This document shows, in pieces, positions 10,371 through 19,273 of a stretch of DNA of 64,000 nt (position 1 is the first letter of the stretch; each line of letters starts with the position of its first letter). A program made the translations under genes and the position numbers. The notes beneath the pieces were generated by a model. That model worked only from the letters and a program-made list of their open reading frames with translations, did no database searches and had not been told where the DNA came from. The DNA comes from Alphaproteobacteria bacterium (GTDB lineage: Bacteria > Myxococcota_A > UBA796 > GCA-2862545): NCBI GenBank assembly GCA_020632915.1, contig JACKEP010000016.1, forward strand, positions 69,804 through 133,803. The letters are read 5' to 3'.

Positions 10371-11782
10371 GCATCAACTACGACGAGCGCATCCCCAACA
10401 ACGTCGACCTGTCCAGCGACAAGCGCCTGCAGCGCGCGCTGGAGCACTGGCAGCCCGCGTTCCTCGACTGGTGGCAGGACATGGGCCCCGAGGGCTGGCA
10501 GGCCAGCGACGTCTACCTGCGCACGGCCGTGTCCACCGACGCCGGCGGCTGGGCCCAGTTCGGGCTGGTGAAGATGCCCGAGTACCGGTGGGGCATCTTC
10601 CTGGCCGACCCCGTCGCCGACCGCAGGATCGGCTTCGGCGATCACTTTGGCCAGCCTGTGTGGCAGGACGTGCCCGGCGAGTACCGCAACGTGCTCCAGC
10701 GCATCATCGTCACCCAGGCCGACACCGAGCCGGCCAGCGTCGAGCAGCAGCGCCACCTCGGCGCCACCGCCCCGTCCCTGTACGACCTGCGCAACCTGTT
10801 CCAGGTCAACGTCGAGGAAGGCCGCCACCTCTGGGCGATGGTCTACCTGCTCCACCGCTACTTCGGCCGCGACGGCCGCGACGAGGCCGAGGCGCTCCTC
10901 GACCGTCGCGCCGGCGACGCCGACAACCCCCGCATCCTCGACGCGTTCAACCAGGCGTGCCCCGACTGGCTCACGTTCTTCTGCTTCACCACGTTCACCG
11001 ACCGCGACGGCAAGTACCAGCTCGCCTCGCTCGCCGAGTCGGCCTTCGATCCCCTGTCGCGCACGTGCCGGTTCATGCTCACCGAGGAGGCCCACCACCT
11101 CTCGGTCGGCGAGGACGGCGTCAAGCGCGTGCTGCTGCGCGCCCTCGAGCTCGCGGCGCAGGACCCGGACGGTGACGTGCGCCGCCAGGGCGGCATCGAC
11201 GTCGACACGGTCCAGAAGTACGTCAACTACTGGTTCAGCTACTCCCTCGACCTGTTCGGCTCCGAGGTCAGCTCCAACGCTGCCACGTTCTTCGCCGGCG
11301 GCATCAAGGGCCGCTACCGCGAGGACGTCGAGTGGGAGGACCACACCGCCCTGTCGGCGGTCCACGTGCTGCCGCTCGTCGACAACGGCCGCCTCGTCGA
11401 CACCGAGGTGCCGCTGCGCAACGCGATGAACCAGGTGCTGCGCCAGTCCTACGTCGAAGACAGCGAGCGCGTGGTCAAGCGCTGGAACCGCGCCCTCGAG
11501 GAGGCCGGCTCCGACGTGCGCATCACCCTGCCCTCCACGCGCTTCCACCGCCGGCAGGGCGTGTACGCGGGCCATCACTTCGCGCCCGACGGCACGCTGC
11601 TCACCGCCGACCAGTGGGCCGCGCGCCGCGACGCCTGGCTGCCCTCGGAGGCCGACCGCGCCTACGTCGCGTCGCTGATGCAGCCCGTCTACGAGCCCGG
11701 GCAGATGGCCCACTGGATCGCCGCACCCAAGCGCGGGATCAACAAGATGCCCGTCGACTACGTGTACGTCCGCCGGGCGTGA
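10367..11782 (+). CDS. boxB: benzoyl-CoA 2,3-epoxidase, di-iron oxygenase component
   Basis: A 471-aa di-iron protein that epoxidises benzoyl-CoA with O2, using electrons from the BoxA reductase. The expected iron ligands can be placed: E121, E151 and H154 (EEGRH), D212 and E241/H244 (EEAHH), which are the known BoxB ligands shifted by one residue. The start overlaps boxC by four bases, so the pair is translationally coupled. BoxA, benzoate-CoA ligase and the downstream dehydrogenase BoxD are absent from the window, so they must be encoded elsewhere or the pair must work with other partners. Confidence 0.93.
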
Positions 11783-12035
11783 CGCAGGCGCGCGGACCGT
11801 CGCGTACCCGCGGCGGTCCGGCGCTGAATCGACGTCCTACGCCGACGATCTCCTCCGGAAACCCGGGTGAGACCTCAGTGCGGTACCGCGACGGTATCGC
11901 CAGATGCGACGTTCGACCGTGCTGTCCGCCAGGAACGCACCGCGGCGTCCCTTGTTCGTGCTCCCCGGGACGGAAAATCTGCTCCCGAACGCACCTGCAG
12001 TGCCGATGAAGGGGGCACCCAAGGGGAAGTCCGCG

Positions 12036-12587
12036 ATGAAGAACCTCCTCAGCGCCTTGTGCCTGGTGTCTGCGCCTGCGCTCGCGTCCGAGCTGGCGAC
12101 CGAGACGCCGCCCGACGTCCACATGCAGGACGTCAACCCCCGCTCGCCGTACGCGGGCCTCGAGGTCGACGCGCACACCGCCCGCGGGATGGTGTCGATG
12201 TGGTACTTCCTGGGCCCCGACGACATCCTGCAGGAGCAGATCCCCGCGCTGCACGAGCTCGACGTCGAGCTCGACGACGACGCGATCGCGGTCAGCGTGT
12301 TCCTGGTCGTGCCCCCGTCGCTGTCCGACAAGGTCGCCAGCTTCGGTCGCGGCCACGCCCTGCCCGTCCTGTTCGACGTCGACGACGCGGCGCGCACCGC
12401 CTGGAACGCCCAGCCCGGCGACCTGATCGTGGTCGACCGCGACAGCCGCGTCCGCAACCGCGTGACGCTGGCGGCGACGGACCTGCGCAACCCGTGGGAG
12501 AAGGACGCGCTCGAGAGCGAGATCGAGACCTTCGTCTACGACCTGCCGATGGCCTCGCTCGACGTTCGCCCGGCCACGAGCCGCTGA
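12036..12587 (+). CDS. secreted thioredoxin-like protein without redox cysteines
   Basis: 183 aa with an N-terminal signal peptide (MKNLLSALCLVSAPALASE). The pattern after it, VSMWYFLGPDDILQEQIPALHEL...DAIAVSVFLV, follows the strand-helix-strand of AhpC/TlpA proteins, but the position where FWATWCGPC would stand has no Cys; the only Cys is in the signal peptide. LPVLFDVDDAARTAWN and DLIVVDRDSRVRNR resemble the C-terminal half of such folds. It is therefore probably a structural or binding relative rather than a thiol oxidoreductase. ATG 12036 has a weak AAGGGGAAG upstream; ATG 12006 is an alternative. It lies 62 bases before the selenocysteine tRNA. Confidence 0.6.
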   Translation: MKNLLSALCLVSAPALASELATETPPDVHMQDVNPRSPYAGLEVDAHTARGMVSMWYFLGPDDILQEQIPALHELDVELDDDAIAVSVFLVVPPSLSDKVASFGRGHALPVLFDVDDAARTAWNAQPGDLIVVDRDSRVRNRVTLAATDLRNPWEKDALESEIETFVYDLPMASLDVRPATSR

Positions 12588-12649
12588 GCGGCCGCTGACG
12601 GTCCGTCGACCACGGGCCGACCGCAGGCATCCAGGGTTAGACCGCCCGC

Positions 12650-12750
12650 GGCAGGCCGTGCCAGGCTGGTGCCGGTCCCGGTCTTCAAAACCGCGTGGGA
12701 CGGGTCGGAAGGCTCCGTTCGGTGGGTTCGATTCCCATGGCCTGCCGCCA
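12650..12750 (+). tRNA. selC: selenocysteine tRNA (anticodon TCA), CCA encoded
   Basis: An 8-bp acceptor stem is seen (GGCAGGCC at 12650-12657 with GGCCTGCC at 12739-12746), then discriminator G and an encoded CCA. The anticodon loop CTTCAAA at 12683-12689 has anticodon TCA (12685-12687), closed by CGGT/ACCG. A long variable arm follows, and the T loop is GGTTCGATTCC. The 101-base length, 8-bp acceptor and long extra arm are the hallmarks of bacterial tRNA-Sec and not of any standard tRNA. This implies that the organism decodes UGA as selenocysteine. SelA, SelB and SelD genes are not in this window. Confidence 0.95.
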
Positions 12751-12752
12751 CC

Positions 12753-13130
12753 CTACCCCTCGGGCGTGGGCGCCTCGTCGTCGTCGGTGAGATGACGGAA
12801 CCACGGCAGCTGCGCCACGATCGGCGTGAGCACCACCGCGATGGCGATCTGGATGGGCTTGAGCGGCCGCGTGATCGCGTAGGCGATCGCGAGCGAGAAC
12901 AGCCACGAGTTGCCCGCGGTGGGATCGCGCTCCAGCTCCCAGCCAAAGGTGCGCCCGATCCAGTCCAGCAGCGGCGACAGGTCGACGCCGTACTTGACCA
13001 GCGGCGTGAACACGCCCATCTCCAGGGCGAACAGGCCGAGGATCGTGGCGACGGCGGCGCCGCCGTAGCGCTCCATCAGGTGGGCGAACCGCCCGGGGGG
13101 CTTGGGGGCTTCGCCGGGCGCGTCGCTCAT
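12753..13130 (-). CDS. small membrane protein, DUF1279/FAM210-like
   Basis: 125 aa from ATG 13130, preceded by AGAGGA. The cytoplasmic N-terminus is Pro-rich; HLMERYGGAAVATILGLFAL is followed by a second hydrophobic stretch and a C-terminal helix (PIQIAIAVVLTPIVAQLPW), so two or three membrane passes are likely. The RYG-x-hydrophobic-helix arrangement resembles DUF1279 (FAM210) proteins, but the match is by eye only. It ends two bases from the tRNA-Sec 3' end on the opposite strand. Function unknown. Confidence 0.65.
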   Translation of the reverse strand: MSDAPGEAPKPPGRFAHLMERYGGAAVATILGLFALEMGVFTPLVKYGVDLSPLLDWIGRTFGWELERDPTAGNSWLFSLAIAYAITRPLKPIQIAIAVVLTPIVAQLPWFRHLTDDDEAPTPEG

Positions 13131-13284
13131 GGAGTCCTCTGGTGCCCTGGGACGTAGCCGCGTGATCTGCAGCGCACCACCACACCCTGGACGCGGCGGG
13201 CGCGGTGGCTACCCTTGAACCATCGAACCCTACCCCGTCCCCGGGTGTCGCAGCATCCCTCCACCCCGGGACCCGGAGACGCCC

Positions 13285-14211
13285 ATGGCTCGCAGCTACT
13301 ACGACATCCTCGGGGTGCCGCGCACGGCGGACGAGACCGCGATCAAGAAGGCCTTCCGCAAGCTCGCCCACCAGCTCCACCCCGACCGCAACAAGTCCGA
13401 CGACGACGCCGAGAAGAAGTTCAAGGAGGTCAACCGCGCCTACGAGGTGCTGGGGGACGCCGACAAGCGCAAGCTCTACGACGAGTTCGGCGAGGACGCC
13501 GAGAAGCTCGGGTTCGACCCCGAGAAGGCCCGGGCCTACCGCCAGTGGCAGGCCGGCGGGGGCGTCTCCAGCGAAGGGGGCGTCGACGTCGAGGACCTGC
13601 TGAGCCAGCTGTTCGGCGGCGGCGGTGGCTTCGGCGGCTTCGGCGCCCGCCCGCGCGCGTCCGGACCGCCCCGGGGCCGCGACATCCAGGCGGAGATGAC
13701 GCTCGACTTCACCACCGCGTGCAACGGCGGCGAGCGGGTCATCACGATCGACGGCCGGGAGGTCACCGTCCGCATCCCCGCGGGCGTACGCGACGGCGGC
13801 AACCTGCGCCTGCGGGGTCAGGGCCTCGCCTCACCCCGCGGGGGCAAGCCCGGCGACCTGCTGCTGCAGCTGCGCGTCGCCCCCGACCCCGACTTCACCC
13901 GCGACGGCGACGACCTGCGCATCGAGCTGCCCATCACGCTCGGCGAGGCGCTGCGCGGCGCCCACGTCGAGGTCCCCACGCTGACGGGTGCGGTCAAGGT
14001 GCGGGTGCCGGCCGGTGCCCAGCCGGGCCAGGTGCTCCGCATCCGCGGCAAGGGCGTCACGCCCAAGGGCCGCCCCGCGGGCGACCTGCTGGTCGCGCTC
14101 AAGGTCCGGCTGCCCGAGGTCGACGGACACGACGTCGACGCCGCGATCACCGCGCTGGAGGGCCTGTACGACGGCGACGTGCGGGCCGGTCTGCGGCGGC
14201 GGGCCGCCTGA
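13285..14211 (+). CDS. DnaJ-family co-chaperone without zinc finger (CbpA-like)
   Basis: 308 aa. The J domain (residues 1-70) carries the HPD motif (HQLHPDRN) needed to stimulate DnaK ATPase, and a Gly/Phe-rich linker (GGGGGFGGFG) follows. The CxxCxGxG zinc-finger repeats are absent and two C-terminal beta-sandwich substrate-binding domains come next (IPAGVRDGGNLRLRGQG; VPAGAQPGQVLRIRGKG). This is the type II or CbpA-like arrangement. No dnaK or grpE is nearby, so it is a stand-alone co-chaperone. ATG 13285 begins the canonical ARSYYDILGV. Confidence 0.92.
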   Translation: MARSYYDILGVPRTADETAIKKAFRKLAHQLHPDRNKSDDDAEKKFKEVNRAYEVLGDADKRKLYDEFGEDAEKLGFDPEKARAYRQWQAGGGVSSEGGVDVEDLLSQLFGGGGGFGGFGARPRASGPPRGRDIQAEMTLDFTTACNGGERVITIDGREVTVRIPAGVRDGGNLRLRGQGLASPRGGKPGDLLLQLRVAPDPDFTRDGDDLRIELPITLGEALRGAHVEVPTLTGAVKVRVPAGAQPGQVLRIRGKGVTPKGRPAGDLLVALKVRLPEVDGHDVDAAITALEGLYDGDVRAGLRRRAA

Positions 14212-14251
14212 CCACTCGACGGGCGGACGGCCTGAGGGCCTGAAGCCGCGC

Positions 14252-14683
14252 CTACCGGCACGACCCGCAGACGCCGCGGATCTGGACCTCGGCGCCCTCG
14301 AGCAGGTCGGCGAGGCGGGTGCCGGGGCTCTCGAGGGTGACGCCGTCGAGGCACTGCACGTCGCCGCACGTCGTGCACGTGAAGTGGGGGTGGACGTGCG
14401 TCTCGGACGCGTGTGCGGCGTGGTCGCCCGGCGCCATCGCATAGCGCCACACGCGGTCGCCGAGCTCGATGCGCACGGCGAGGTGGGCGTCGACCAGGGC
14501 CACCAGGTTGCGGAAGACCGTGATGCGGTCCATCTCCGGCAGGAGGTCGCAGACGTCGCGGTGGGTGGCAGGAGCCTCCAGGCGCGCCAGCGCGCCGAAC
14601 ACGTCGAGCCGGGCCGGCGTGCACCGGAGCCCCGCCTCGTGCAGGCGGTCGCGCAGCGTGTCGTGGAGGGCGGTGCCCGTCAT
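14252..14683 (-). CDS. Fur-family metal-dependent transcriptional regulator
   Basis: 143 aa. An N-terminal winged helix (GLRCTPARLDVFGALARLEAPATHRDV; the recognition region MDRITVFRNL corresponds to the usual hydroxy-aromatic Y/F-R-L helix) is followed by the dimerisation domain with the metal region HVHPHFTCTTCGDVQC and a second CxxC near the C-terminus (CGSC), the structural zinc site. It could be Fur, Zur or PerR; the sensed metal is not decidable by eye. The start at ATG 14683 gives the family length; a longer frame upstream has no homology. It is convergent with the DnaJ gene and 68 bases upstream of no other minus-strand gene start, so it is likely monocistronic. Confidence 0.88.
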   Translation of the reverse strand: MTGTALHDTLRDRLHEAGLRCTPARLDVFGALARLEAPATHRDVCDLLPEMDRITVFRNLVALVDAHLAVRIELGDRVWRYAMAPGDHAAHASETHVHPHFTCTTCGDVQCLDGVTLESPGTRLADLLEGAEVQIRGVCGSCR

Positions 14684-14768
14684 GGCCACCTCACAGCGTC
14701 CGAGACGATCAAGGTAGGCGCACAGCCGCGCCGGAGCAAGGGGGCCGCGCGGCGGACGGGGTGCGCCG

Positions 14769-15296
14769 TCACGGCGGGGTGTCCGGTGACCACTGCACCA
14801 CGGCGTCGAGCACGCCACGGGGGGCCACGCCGTAGCCTACCGGTGCGACCACGAGGCCGACCACCACCTCGGTGTCCACGACGGCGTCGGGCGCCTCGAC
14901 CACCCACCGCATGCCGGGCACCGTCGCGGTCGTCCCCTCGACGAACAGCCCGACGCCGAACGACGTCTCCGCGAGCAGCTCCGCACCGTCGGCCGCCCGC
15001 CACACGGTCATCGTCGCCATCGCCCGCTCGACGACCAGCGCGTCGGGATCGACGTCGAAGCGCGCCGCCACGTAGACGTGCTGCAGTCCCTGGGGACCCT
15101 TGATCAGCCAGACGGTGCCGCCGTCGTCGACCTCGGTGAACGTCGTCTCCCCGGTGCCGAGCTCGAGCCGCGCGTCGTCGGCGCACAGGAAGGCCTGCAC
15201 GACGTCGGGGTCGTCGCACGCGTCCGGCACGGGCTCCGGCGCGCACGCGGCCAGGCACGCGGCGACTCCCGAGCAGCGTGCGGCACCTCGGACCAC
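14769..15296 (-). CDS. hypothetical lipoprotein
   Basis: 175 aa from GTG 15296 with GGGAGG four bases upstream. A short signal leads to the lipobox LAAC; the mature protein starts APEPVPDACDDPDVV. It is followed by beta-strand-rich sequence (TFTEVDDGGTVWLI, HVYVAARFDV, MTVWRAADGAELL), which suggests an extracellular beta-sandwich. No family recognised. It is divergent from the lipase-like lipoprotein at 15465, and the 168-base gap must hold both promoters; no clear consensus is seen in it. Confidence 0.6.
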   Translation of the reverse strand: MVRGAARCSGVAACLAACAPEPVPDACDDPDVVQAFLCADDARLELGTGETTFTEVDDGGTVWLIKGPQGLQHVYVAARFDVDPDALVVERAMATMTVWRAADGAELLAETSFGVGLFVEGTTATVPGMRWVVEAPDAVVDTEVVVGLVVAPVGYGVAPRGVLDAVVQWSPDTPP

Positions 15297-15464
15297 GGGA
15301 CCTCCCTGCGCAGCTTGCCCGCTGCCGCCGCTCCTGTGCAACGTGCGCCGCCTCAAGCAACGCCCACGGCGGTCGATCTCGCAGCGCAGGATCGCGGCGT
15401 CCGTCCGTCCGCTTGTCGCGGACGCGCGCGGCCGGTACGACGCAGACATCGGGGAGGTGACCGG

Positions 15465-17825
15465 ATGTGGACACGACGGCCTGCAGCGTGGGGCGTGTGC
15501 CTCGCGATCGGCGCCGCCAGCTGTGGCGGCGACAACTACGACCCGCGCCGCTACGGCGAGGAGTGCTTCGCGTTCGACGAGTGCGCCTCCGGGCTCGTGT
15601 GTGCCTCGGACGGCATCTGCCGCTCCGAAGGGGAGCCCGGCACCGTGCGCAGCGGTGGCGATTGTGTCGCCACGGCCCAGTGCCGCCTCGATCTGGTGTG
15701 CGCGCACGAGGGCGTCTGCGCCCCCGCCGGCGACCCCGGCACGGCCGCGTTCGGCGAGAGCTGCGCGGCGCCCACCGACTGCCAGGCGGAGCTCGACTGC
15801 TTCGACGGCGTGTGCAAGGGCGTGCAGATGCCCATCTGGGCTGGCGAGCCCTGCCCCGATCCCGAGACCGAGGACGGCCCCTACCGCGTGTTCTGGGAGA
15901 TCCCGGGCGACGAGGGGCTCGAGGACTTCTACCGCTTCCCCTACCCCAACGACGGCCGCGTCGACGGCGACACCATCGACGTCACCGATCACCCCGGCCC
16001 CGGCCCGCTGCTGCCGATCGTGGGCGACGTGGTCGGCAACGTCATCCGCTCGGTGAGCACCGACCTCGGCGGCGGCTTCGGCGCCAACCAGGCCGTGTTC
16101 CTCCGCTTCAGCGCGTTCCCCGATTCGTCCACGCTCACGTTCGGGCTGCCCGGTGAGGGCACCATCGGCCTCGTCGACATCACGCCCGGGATGTCCCAGT
16201 CGACGATCGAGGCCTTCCGCTTCGAGCTGACGAGCCGTCGCACGCCCTACATCTGCCACAACTGGCTCGCGGTCCACCCGCTCGACGGCCGCCCGCTGCA
16301 GGCCGGCCACACCTACGCGGTCATCCTCACGCGCAGCGTGCTCGACGACAGCGGCGCCACGCTCACGCAGGACGCCGACTTCGCCATGGCGCTGGGCGAC
16401 GCCCGCCCCACGGAGGTCCCGCGGGCCAAGGTGTGGGACGCCTACGCACCGCTCCGCGCGTGGCTGTCCGAGCAGTCGGTCGACCCGGCCAGCATCGGCG
16501 CGGCGGTCGTCTACACCGTGGGCGACACACTCGATCGACCGCGCAAGCTCCGCGACGCGGTCCTGTCGGCGCCACTGCCGGCGCTGTCGCCCTTGTTCAG
16601 CTGCGAGGACAGCGACCAGCTCGCGGTTCCCGGGGACGACAGCCGCGGCTGCACCGGCGCCCACACCGACTTCGTCGAGCTGCAGGGCACCGTCGGCCTG
16701 CCCCAGTTCCAGGAGGGCACGCCGCCGTTCAAGGACGCCACCGACGGCGGCGCCATCGACGTCACCGGTGCGATGCCGAGCGTGGAGCGCGTCGAGGACG
16801 TGCAGGTCGCGTTCACCGTGCCCACCGGCGCCGAGATGCCCGCCAACGGCTGGCCGGTGATCCTGTACGGCCACGGCACCGGCGGCAGCTACACCTCGGT
16901 CATCCGTTCCGGCTTCGCCGACGCGCACACGGTCATCGACGTCGACGGCGTCACCGTCCGCTTCGCGATGGTGGGCTTCGACGCGCCGATGCACGGCCCC
17001 CGCGCCCACAGCGAGAACTGGAAGCAGGCGTGGCTCGACGTCGACCCGGGCGCGTACGACAGCGACGTCCTGTTCTTCAACCCGCTCAACGTCCGCGCCA
17101 CGCGCGACAACGCCCTGCAGGAGGCCGCCGACCTGTGGTCGATGGTGCGGGTGCTGCAGGACCTCGACCTCGACGAGACGGCCAGCCCCACCGGATCGGC
17201 CCTCCGCTTCGACCTCGACCACGTCTACTACGTGGGGCACTCGCAGGGGGCCGTCACCGCGCCGGTGTTCCTCGCGTTCGAGCCGGGCGTGAGGGGCGCC
17301 CTCCTGTCGGGTGCCGGCGGGCTGACCATCGCCGCCCTGCTCGACAAGACGTCCCCGCACGATGTGAAGGCGGCAGTGCGCGTCGGCCTGGCCGATCCGG
17401 ACGTCACCCGCGTGCATCCGATCCTCAACCTCGCCCAGCAGCTGGCGGAGGCCTCCGACGGGGTGAACTTCGCGCGCCACCTGTTCCGCACCCCGCTCGA
17501 GGGCGTCGACGCCAAGCACGTGTTCCAGACCTTCGGCCTGGGCGACACCTACAGCCCCGACAGCACCCAGTACGCCCTGGCGCGTGCGATGGGCGTCGAC
17601 CAGATCCCCAACGGCAACCCTGCCCTCGACCGCATCGACGAGGTCGCCCTGGGCGTGTCCGGCAACGCCCCGGGGGGCGTCACGGGGGTGACGGTGCTGT
17701 ACTCGGCCGTCGATCGCGACGCCCACTACGTGCTCTTCGACCGGACGGACGCCGCGGCCCACGCCGACAGCTTCCTCGGCACCGCGGTCACCGACGGCAC
17801 GCCCACGCTGGGCGTCCTGCCCTGA
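15465..17825 (+). CDS. large lipoprotein with alpha/beta-hydrolase (lipase-like) domain
   Basis: 786 aa. A lipoprotein signal (AASC) is followed by a Cys-rich N-terminal stretch (about residues 25-125) with repeated C...ASGLVCASDGIC-type units. A middle region resembles the N-terminal domain of bacterial virulence-factor-type lipases (FYRFPYPND, HTYAVILTRSVLD), and a C-terminal alpha/beta hydrolase domain carries the nucleophile elbow GHSQG (in YYVGHSQGAV) and an upstream oxyanion region LYGHGTGGS. A conserved-looking HYVLF near the end may hold the catalytic His. It is probably an outer-membrane-anchored esterase. ATG 15465 has GGGGAGG upstream. Confidence 0.75.
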   Translation: MWTRRPAAWGVCLAIGAASCGGDNYDPRRYGEECFAFDECASGLVCASDGICRSEGEPGTVRSGGDCVATAQCRLDLVCAHEGVCAPAGDPGTAAFGESCAAPTDCQAELDCFDGVCKGVQMPIWAGEPCPDPETEDGPYRVFWEIPGDEGLEDFYRFPYPNDGRVDGDTIDVTDHPGPGPLLPIVGDVVGNVIRSVSTDLGGGFGANQAVFLRFSAFPDSSTLTFGLPGEGTIGLVDITPGMSQSTIEAFRFELTSRRTPYICHNWLAVHPLDGRPLQAGHTYAVILTRSVLDDSGATLTQDADFAMALGDARPTEVPRAKVWDAYAPLRAWLSEQSVDPASIGAAVVYTVGDTLDRPRKLRDAVLSAPLPALSPLFSCEDSDQLAVPGDDSRGCTGAHTDFVELQGTVGLPQFQEGTPPFKDATDGGAIDVTGAMPSVERVEDVQVAFTVPTGAEMPANGWPVILYGHGTGGSYTSVIRSGFADAHTVIDVDGVTVRFAMVGFDAPMHGPRAHSENWKQAWLDVDPGAYDSDVLFFNPLNVRATRDNALQEAADLWSMVRVLQDLDLDETASPTGSALRFDLDHVYYVGHSQGAVTAPVFLAFEPGVRGALLSGAGGLTIAALLDKTSPHDVKAAVRVGLADPDVTRVHPILNLAQQLAEASDGVNFARHLFRTPLEGVDAKHVFQTFGLGDTYSPDSTQYALARAMGVDQIPNGNPALDRIDEVALGVSGNAPGGVTGVTVLYSAVDRDAHYVLFDRTDAAAHADSFLGTAVTDGTPTLGVLP

Positions 17826-17837
17826 GACCCGCCGCGA

Positions 17838-18554
17838 TCAGCGCTCGTCCGGATAGAAGCGGGCGAGCGCGTCCGGCGGCACCCCGAGCCGCACCAGCAG
17901 CGGCGCCGTGTTCATGAACAGCAGGTAGTACAGCGGTCGACGCTGGAAGCGCCGGCCGGACACCCGCACCTCGGACGGCACGGTGACGAGGCGGCCCACC
18001 CGCGAGAGCGCCACCGACAGCGCGTGGTCCTCGAACAGGCGCTGGTCGGGATAGCCGCCTGCGGTGTCGAACGCGTCGCGGCGACAGAACAGGCCCTGGT
18101 CGCCGTACGGGTAGCGGGTGTAGCGGCTCCGCAGATCGGCGATGCGCACCAGCGGGCCCAGCCGCAGGCCCGGGCCGTCGGCCACCGTGTGCAGCCAGAA
18201 CGCACCGCCCACCACGCCGGGCGCCCGCAGCGCCGCGCACAGCGAGGCGACGCCGTCCGTCGGCGGGAGGGCGTCCGCGTGGAGGAACCACAGCACCTCG
18301 CCCGAGGTCGCTGCCGCGCCGGCGTTGAGCTGGCGCGCGCGACCGGGCTCGGACATCACGACCCGCGCACCGGCCTGACGGGCCACCTGGACCGTCGCGT
18401 CCGTGCTTCCGCCGTCGACCACCACCACCTCGTGGATCGGCATCGCGGCGAGCCGAGCGAGCAGCACCGGCAGGCGCTCCGCCTCGTCGCGCGTGGGGAT
18501 CACGACGCTCACGGTCTGGCGTGGATCGTGGGTCGGGGCGTTTGGGGTGCTCAC
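17838..18554 (-). CDS. family 2 glycosyltransferase (TIGR04283-like)
   Basis: 238 aa. The N-terminal GT-A fold is clear: VSVVIPTRDEAERLPVLLA, then VVVVDGGSTDAT and WFLHADALPP, which carries the metal-binding acidic motif in the form HAD. GGAFWLHTV and GDQGLFCRRDAF are characteristic of the TIGR04283 group of GT2 enzymes. No membrane segment except a possible amphipathic C-terminal helix. The start GTG at 18554 overlaps the stop of the upstream VTT-domain gene (GTGA) and has no good Shine-Dalgarno sequence, so translational coupling is likely. Acceptor and sugar are unknown. Confidence 0.88.
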   Translation of the reverse strand: MSTPNAPTHDPRQTVSVVIPTRDEAERLPVLLARLAAMPIHEVVVVDGGSTDATVQVARQAGARVVMSEPGRARQLNAGAAATSGEVLWFLHADALPPTDGVASLCAALRAPGVVGGAFWLHTVADGPGLRLGPLVRIADLRSRYTRYPYGDQGLFCRRDAFDTAGGYPDQRLFEDHALSVALSRVGRLVTVPSEVRVSGRRFQRRPLYYLLFMNTAPLLVRLGVPPDALARFYPDER

Positions 18555-19234
18555 GGAGGCGCCACGCCGTCGGCCTCGGGGTCCAGGGCCGCTCGCGCGA
18601 GCCGGGTGACCACCACGGTGACGGCCACCGTGGCGGCGAGACCCGCCCAGAACAACGCCTGCTGCGCGGGCGTGCGGGTGTCCCCTGACGCATGCCCGAT
18701 GGCGCCCAGGTACACGTACATCGCCGTGCCCGGCAGGATCCCGACCGCCGTGGCGAGCGCGTAGGTGCCGAGGCCGATGCGGGTCAGGCCGAGCGCGTAG
18801 TTGAGCGCGTTGAACGGCACGACCGGAGACAGGCGGAGCAGGAACACCACCCAGCCGCCGCGTGCGGCGAGGCGGTCGTCGAGGCGCGCGAGGCGGGGGT
18901 GGTCGGCCACCCAGGGTGCGACGCGCGTGCGCAGCACCGTCCTGCCGAGCACGAAGGCCAGCGTCGCGCCGGCCACGGCGCCCGGCCAGACGACCGCCAG
19001 CCCGACCACGGGGCCCCAGGCCACGCCCGCCCCCACCGTCAGCAGCGACACCGGGAGCGCCGCCACCGTGGCGAGGGCGTAGATCAGGACGAACACAACG
19101 AGACCCGCGGGGCCTGCGTCGTGGGCCGCGCTGGCGACGTGGGCCAGGGCGTCCTGGACGATCGGTGCGCGCAGGGCGAGGACCACCGCCGCGAGCGCCA
19201 CCGTCCCCAGCACCCACCTGCCCGCTCTCCCCAC
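18551..19234 (-). CDS. TVP38/TMEM64-family membrane protein (VTT domain)
   Basis: 227 aa with about five or six hydrophobic segments. The VTT-domain signature is present: a first pair of helices with AALPVSLLTVGAGVAWGP, then FLLRLSPVVPFNALNYALG, the conserved R-x-SP-x-(V/I)PFN loop, followed by GILPGTAMYVYLGA. Relatives act in lipid scrambling or membrane homeostasis. The start is GTG 19234 with GGAGGGAG upstream. It overlaps the glycosyltransferase by four bases; this two-gene arrangement is common for TIGR04283 enzymes and suggests a shared role in envelope lipid or glycan metabolism. Confidence 0.88.
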   Translation of the reverse strand: MGRAGRWVLGTVALAAVVLALRAPIVQDALAHVASAAHDAGPAGLVVFVLIYALATVAALPVSLLTVGAGVAWGPVVGLAVVWPGAVAGATLAFVLGRTVLRTRVAPWVADHPRLARLDDRLAARGGWVVFLLRLSPVVPFNALNYALGLTRIGLGTYALATAVGILPGTAMYVYLGAIGHASGDTRTPAQQALFWAGLAATVAVTVVVTRLARAALDPEADGVAPP

Positions 19235-19273
19235 CGCTCCCTCCGCCTGCGACCCGGCCCGTGGGCCCGTGCC

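Noticed and set aside
12650..12750. tRNA-Sec as an integration site for a mobile element
   Set aside because: No second copy of the tRNA 3' end, no integrase gene and no change in composition is seen downstream.
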